From: Pelagophyceae sp. CCMP2097
Taxonomy: Eukaryota > Sar > Pelagophyceae
Assembly: GCA_026770575.1 (NCBI GenBank)
Contig: MU657208.1
Coordinates: 213,618 to 224,651, forward strand
Reading direction: 5' to 3'
DNA: 11,034 nucleotides
Shown here: positions 6,848 through 11,034 of the stretch, in pieces
Layout: every line of letters begins with the position of its first letter
Numbering within the stretch: the stretch's first letter is position 1
Notes under the pieces: model-generated
What the model saw: only the letters and a program-made list of their open reading frames with translations
What the model was told of the DNA's origin: nothing
The model's database searches: none
Program-made: the position numbers and the translations under genes

Positions 6848-7547
6848 TAGACCCGCTTTTCAAAATTACGATTCTCGAATTGAGACAAACTGTTTGATGG
6901 AGTCGACGCGTCTCGACGCGAGCTTTCACGGTCCGTCAACTTTAGCTCCGCGGGCGGGGTCCGCGCTGAGATACTCGCGCCCAAAGTTTAACGGAATGTC
7001 GTTTTAAATTTTGGTAATTTGACTTTGGAACATGCGTGCAGTACTTAAGATTTGATATAAACCTCTCGAGCCGCGATTATCGAGCGCAGCGAGCCAAGTT
7101 TCGCCCAAACGAACGCGCAAAAGTGGGCCTGCCGAGCCTAGGCCCGACGGCCTTCCCCGAGCCGGCAGGCGAGGTCTGGCGGCGGCGCGCGCACGCGCGG
7201 TACGTCCCGGCCGCGGAACCGGCTTCTTATCGGATGAGGCTGACCGCATCGCGAAGTTAGAGCGCTTCAGGCGAGACCATTTTCGGACACACCGAAAACA
7301 GCCCGCGCGCCTCCAGGGGAAAGGAGGCTCGCGGTTCCGGGGTATAGGCGCCGTGGCGCGTCCGTCGCGACACTCCTGACCCCAGGGGACGTCGGTGCGC
7401 GGCTGGGCGGTGCCTCCAAGTTCGGAGTTTGAGAGCAAAAACGGAGTTCGATCCGTTAACCGGAGCTAAGTCCGGTAAGGCTTTTTACACGAGCGGCCTA
7501 AAATTTATTCAGCGATATCGGCTCGCTGCGCTCGAAAAGTGCGTCTA
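6848..7547. mobile_element. TIR element, copy B (700 bp, 7-bp TSD)
   Basis: This copy is paralogous to A and in the same orientation. Its ends are TAGACCCGCTTTTC and AAGTGCGTCTA, an imperfect inverted pair. It is flanked by a perfect 7-bp direct repeat CTTCTGC (6841-6847 and 7548-7554), which fixes its borders. The duplicated flank argues for a DNA transposon and against the two copies being long terminal repeats of one retroelement. A 7-bp duplication is unusual and does not point firmly to a superfamily. Copy B lacks the MITE seen in copy A. Confidence 0.82.
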
Positions 7548-7554
7548 CTTCTGC

Positions 7555-8450
7555 GTTGTGACCACAGTCAGAGGAAGAACTGTGTTAGGAAAGGAAACTA
7601 CAGGCCGCAACGCTATGGACAGACCACCTCAGTCCACCGACGCCGGCGGCTGCGTCGCCGAGTCGTCCGGACCACGCGTCGAACCTAGCGTCACACGGCA
7701 GCCGCTCTGGAAGCATCCGTTTGCCGCGTACGGCGGCCACGATCGTCCTCTGTGCCCCGCGCTTCTGGTGCCGCTCGCGACAGGGGCGCCGTCGTGACTG
7801 TAACGGTCCAGGTTGCATCTTTCATGATCGTCGGCGATTTCCAGGTCGCCTCGCCGAGGCGGCGTCCGATGTCGTTTCGCGGCGGCGCACGTCTTCTTCG
7901 CTCGCCAGCGCCGCGCGGAGCGCCGCGAGCAAGGGCACTTCGAGCGCGCCGCAGCCGCAGTCGGCAGAACGCGGACTCTGGCGGTTCCGTTGCGGTTTTG
8001 CCCCCAGCGGGCCATTACGGGTTCGACGAAGCGCAACCTGTGCTCCGGCCTCACCACGACTGCTCTCGAGCGGCTCGGTTGCGCGGCGCTGAGGACGCTG
8101 CTCTTGTCCGTGACTTCTGCTTCACCGCGGCTGCTCTCTCGCGGCTCTGCGACTGCACGGCGCTGACGTGGCCGGATCTGTCGCAGCGCAGCATCGAGGT
8201 GCGCCACCTCGCCGCCGTTGGCCGGCTTCAGCCCGCGGCTGCGTGGTCGCTTTCTAAGAAGAAGCGACGAGGATGCGGGCTCGATGGCACCGATTCCCGA
8301 CTGCGCTCTTCAGCGAGCGGGCAAGACGTGGATTTTCACCACCCGACTTTTTAATGTCATTCATCTCGTCGTGTTACGGTTCCGGCTTTTTGCGTCGGTG
8401 CGGCGCTGGTGCTTTTGTGGCGCTCCCGCGGTGGCGGTTCCGCGCCGCGC
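7555..8450. other. Unassigned GC-rich region downstream of the glycosyltransferase
   Basis: Open frames exist on both strands, for example 7752-8354 plus and 7629-8207 minus, but none has recognisable motifs or a consistent codon signal, and GC-rich sequence produces such frames by chance. A weak direct duplication is visible: a CTGCTCTC...GCGGCTC...GCGGCGCTGA-like stretch near 8058-8090 recurs near 8130-8165. The part next to 8450 is probably the 3' untranslated region of the minus-strand glycosyltransferase. A further spliced gene in here cannot be excluded. Confidence 0.4.
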
Positions 8451-10254
8451 TCACGGTCGCAGTGGGCACTTGAAGACCACAGCGTCCATCTGGCGCATCA
8501 GGTCGGGCTTGATGTAGTGGTACGCCACGCTCTCGGGCGAGCAGCATTCGTCGCCAAACTTGAGGTCGATGCTGTACTTTGGGTACCAATCCCCAGAGCG
8601 CTCGCCGGGTGGAGAGTACGTGTAATGTTGGCCGGGCCTGCGAAATCGGCTTTGGCGGTTCTGAAGGCGAGGCAGGCGACAGGGACACACAAGGGCACAT
8701 GCCTCCGAGACGTCGAAGAGACGGACTTACGAAAAGGGGTGAAAGCGCTCGCGGCCGCGCGCGTCGCGCGTGTCGTAAGGCAAAAGGCGCGCGGGGCCCT
8801 TCTTCAGGCACTGCGCGACCTAGGCGAGAGCATCCAGGAAGAATTCGAAAGAGGCGGTCCCTTCCCAAACCGCGTCTTGGCCAAACCCTTCCCAAAACGC
8901 GTCTTGGCCAAACCCCAAAACGCCGGCTCACCATGACGTCCTCCCAGAAGCCATGGAGGTGCGGCTGGCAGAAGGCCTGGTCCAACGCGTCGTAGAGCAG
9001 AGTGAGCGACCTTTTGTTGAGGACGTAGCCAGCGCCGCCCGAGTTGAACATGCGGTCCTCGTTGCCGTTTTGTTTGAAGCGCCGGCCCAGGAAGAGAGCG
9101 TCGCCGCGGTCGTTTTGGGCCCGGATCTCCGGCGTCGCGAGGTACGCCTTGAGGTTTTGCGGGACGACAAAGAGGTCGTCGCCGCCGAAGATCCAATAGT
9201 CAAAGTCGTCCCGGTAGTACTCGTAGACGTAGCGCCAGTTGGCCCGCGTCTTCTGCCAAATGTTGCTGTACTCCTCCGGACCCTCGTGCGGCACGGCCAC
9301 GGCCAAGCTGTCGTTCTTGTCCGACAGGATCAGGGCGCCGTCGCACCGCGGCAGCCACGTCTGCGCCGCCGCAGCCGCGGAAGTCAAGTGGTTCTTCGAG
9401 TACGTATAGATGACGCACATGACCGTAGGCGACGCGGGCTCCGGAGAGAGGTGCACCAGATCCAAGGCCTTTACGTGCATCGGGACTTTGCGACGCACGT
9501 CCGCGCACGCCGCCGCCGACAACGGCTCAGACGCGGTGGCGAGGTGCGCCGCGCGGATCGCCAAAGGGTCCATGCGCGGCGCCGCAAACCTAAGCGACGT
9601 TGCAAACGACGATGCGACCCTTCTTCGTCGAGCCTCAACGCGACGATTTGCCGAATCACGCGGCCGGTGACGGCGGCATGTCGCCCCAAATCCGATTCGC
9701 TCTCTTCTTCAGCGACAGGTCGACCCGTGGCGGCGGCGCGACCGGCGGCGGCGGCGCGGGCCGAGGCGGCGCGGCTGGCGCCTTGGGCGCCTCGGTGGCC
9801 GCAGCCTCGGGGGCCAACGCGCCGCGGACTCCGGCCGGCGCCGCGCCGACGGCGGCCCGCAGCGCCTCGTCGGCCTCGTCGAGCGGGCGCTCGTCGGAGA
9901 GGATGAGGTGCCGCCCGCGGCCGCGATCTGCACCAGAGGCGTCTGCGTCGCGTCGTTCGCCCCGTGGCGGGCCCGGCCTTGCGCACCGCCATCGGCCAGC
10001 GCGGCGGTTTTGCGCTGCGCGGACCATGCGAGGCCGGCGAGGAAAAGCAGCAGAGCGGCGCCGCAGACGAGCTTCGAACCCAGCCGCCTGCGCAGAGGTG
10101 CTGCGACGTCGCTGCGACGCGCCGCGGCGCGGGCTCTTCGAGGGACGCACCTCTTCAACGGCCGCCGCGCCCCTTTTTTGTCCGCGCCAAACTCCACATC
10201 GCCGCTCGCCTCGCGCGGCTTGTCCCACTTGCGCTTCTGCAGCGGCTCGTGCAT
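8451..10254 (-). CDS. C1GALT1-like (GT31) beta-1,3-galactosyltransferase, five exons
   Basis: By family this Golgi type II enzyme adds galactose in beta-1,3 linkage to O-linked GalNAc. Exons: 10254 to about 9987, about 9927-9660, 9589-8932, 8819-8731 and 8637-8451, giving about 489 residues. A basic 61-residue cytoplasmic tail precedes a signal anchor (62-79, LVCGAALLLFLAGLAW), then a Pro/Ala-rich stalk. Catalytic-domain marks are SDKND, WRYVYEYY, the DxD-type FGGDDLFVV (about 314-321), FNSGGAGYVL (about 360-369) and FWEDVM. Splicing adds VAQCLKKG, DTRDARGRERFHPF and finally GDECCSPESVAYHY, whose Cys-Cys-Ser is typical of C1GALT1. Introns 2-4 (9590-9659, 8820-8931, 8638-8730) join frames exactly and end AG|G. 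Intron 1 is unresolved: donor GTGCGC at 9986 with acceptor at 9928 or 9943, or a GC donor at 9984 with an AG|G acceptor further in. The ATG at 10254 is the first in frame after stops near 10355. The acceptor substrate is inferred. Confidence 0.88.
8861..8923 (-). repeat. 27-bp tandem repeat inside glycosyltransferase intron 3
   Basis: Two 26-bp copies (8861-8886 and 8888-8913), differing at one base and sharing CGCGTCTTGGCCAAAC, repeat with a 27-bp period. A partial third copy follows up to the 5' splice site. They fill more than half of the 112-nt intron. Confidence 0.9.
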
Positions 10255-10477
10255 GGCCAGGCCCGGGGAGCGGGCGTTGGTCCGGACCTTCGGACCGCGA
10301 GCGCCACGCGCAGGAGGGTGCGCGCACTGTCGAATTAGATTATCACCGGAAATCTATTAACTATTTTTGGCTCGTGAAGGCGGCTGGCGCTGCGCCGGCC
10401 ACTCCCGCGAGACGCCCTGGGCGCGCTTGTTTGGCTTTTTCGTCAACTGCCTTATTTTGGCGAGTCTCTGTGCGAAT
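10255..10477. other. Region upstream of the glycosyltransferase
   Basis: Composition drops from GC-rich to AT-rich at about 10335, where GATTATCACC and TATTAACTATTTTTGG occur. This is the likely promoter and 5' untranslated region of the minus-strand glycosyltransferase. No TATA-box or spliced-leader remnant could be supported. Confidence 0.35.
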
Positions 10478-10961
10478 GCTATTGTAGCGGGAAATAGGTT
10501 TTTTACTCCAAAGGGTTTTATTTAAAGGTTTTAAAGGGTTTTAAAGGGGTTTTATGAGGTTTTATATGTAAAAAGAAAAGACGGGACCTTAAAAGGTGCC
10601 TACGACCTCCTAGCTCCTTCCCCTGTATCCTGCATCAGTAAAGACGTGTAAATCAAACTCCAAATAAACTTCGCCAAAACCGACTAGCGATAGCTTGTTT
10701 GAAAGGCAGCCTGAGGCGTCGTCCGGGATGAAAGGCAGCCTGAGGCCTAAAACAAGTTTTTTTTCTTTGAAGCGCGTTTTGCGTGCTATATTTCCTCCGA
10801 CGACGCCACCGTCACACAGGACACGTATAACACGACGCAAACAAAATTCGCAGCAGGGTTTTTAAGGGTTTTATTCATTTTGGGGGCAGGGTTTTAAAGG
10901 GTTTTATACGATAAAAACCGGTTTTATACTATTTGGGTTTTAATCCTCCCGCTACAATAGC
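10478..10961. mobile_element. TIR element with GGGTTTTA-rich ends
   Basis: A perfect 15-bp inverted repeat, GCTATTGTAGCGGGA (10478-10492) and its complement (10947-10961), bounds a 484-bp AT-rich segment. Just inside each end lies a cluster of GGTTTTA motifs in the same orientation: five between about 10513 and 10566, and five between about 10864 and 10943, mostly as AAAGGGTTTTAAA spaced about 11 bp. The centre has a 29-bp-period direct repeat and no convincing gene. GCGAA occurs just outside both ends if the border is shifted by one or two bases, which is too weak to call a target duplication. Probably a non-autonomous DNA element. Confidence 0.65.
10700..10746 (+). repeat. Short direct repeat inside the right-end element
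   Basis: An 18-bp unit, TGAAAGGCAGCCTGAGGC, occurs perfectly at 10700-10717 and 10729-10746, separated by 11 bp. It lies at the centre of the 10478-10961 element. Function is unknown. Confidence 0.9.
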
Positions 10962-11034
10962 GAAAGCTTCTTAATTTAGTAGTTAATCAAGTCTAAACCT
11001 TAGGGCCCAAATCAAAAGTCGATGAAGGCGCCAA

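Noticed and set aside
5014..7547. Copies A and B as the LTRs of one retrotransposon
   Set aside because: They have inverted rather than TG...CA termini, B has its own target duplication, and no reverse transcriptase, primer-binding site or polypurine tract lies between them.
8374..8931. C-terminal part of the 399-residue minus-strand ORF
   Set aside because: After Glu-Asp-Val-Met it translates intron sequence. The true continuation is in exons 4 and 5, in other frames.
10355..10375. Relict dinoflagellate spliced-leader sequence (ATTTTTGGCTCG)
   Set aside because: The match is partial, lies on the strand opposite to the neighbouring gene, and is too short to support.
10500..10945. Telomeric repeat array
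   Set aside because: The GGGTTTTA motifs are interrupted, vary in G and A number, and sit inside TIRs in the interior of the window.
1..11034. CRISPR array or bacterial operon structure
   Set aside because: There are no regularly spaced identical repeats with unique spacers, and the genes are intron-split eukaryotic types.

Overview
This window looks like nuclear DNA of a GC-rich unicellular eukaryote, most likely an alga or another protist. The coding stretches are very GC-rich at third codon positions. They are split by short introns (about 70-116 nt) that must be spliced out to restore known protein families. The 3' splice sites I could place confidently all read AG|G, and two 5' sites read GC instead of GT. 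AG|G acceptors with some GC donors are described for dinoflagellates. GC-rich haptophytes and pelagophytes remain possible, and the sequence alone does not decide.

Two intron-containing genes are recognisable, both on the minus strand. At 3048-4463 lies a nine-exon class I SAM-dependent methyltransferase of the METTL13/EEF1AKMT4 (eEF1A lysine methyltransferase-like) type. At 8451-10254 lies a five-exon type II membrane glycosyltransferase of the GT31 / C1GALT1 (core 1 beta-1,3-galactosyltransferase) type. Neither is visible as one long ORF. A decayed plus-strand coding region that may be PPR-related lies at about 2200-2876.

The rest is mostly mobile DNA and repeats. Positions 1-2150 hold an inverted repeat, two tRNA T-arm-like motifs, palindrome clusters, a short MITE and a degenerate CGGTCC minisatellite. 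A dense transposon cluster fills 5014-7554. It contains two paralogous ~700-bp terminal-inverted-repeat (TIR) elements (A and B). A third TIR element (C) lies between them. A 508-bp MITE with perfect 146-bp TIRs and a perfect 9-bp target duplication is inserted in copy A, and copy B keeps the empty site. The right end (10478-10961) is another TIR element rich in GGGTTTTA motifs.

The two genes do not form an obvious pathway: one modifies protein lysines, probably in the cytosol, and the other acts in Golgi O-glycosylation. The main interest is the splice-site grammar, the tandem duplication across one 3' splice site, and the layered non-autonomous transposons.
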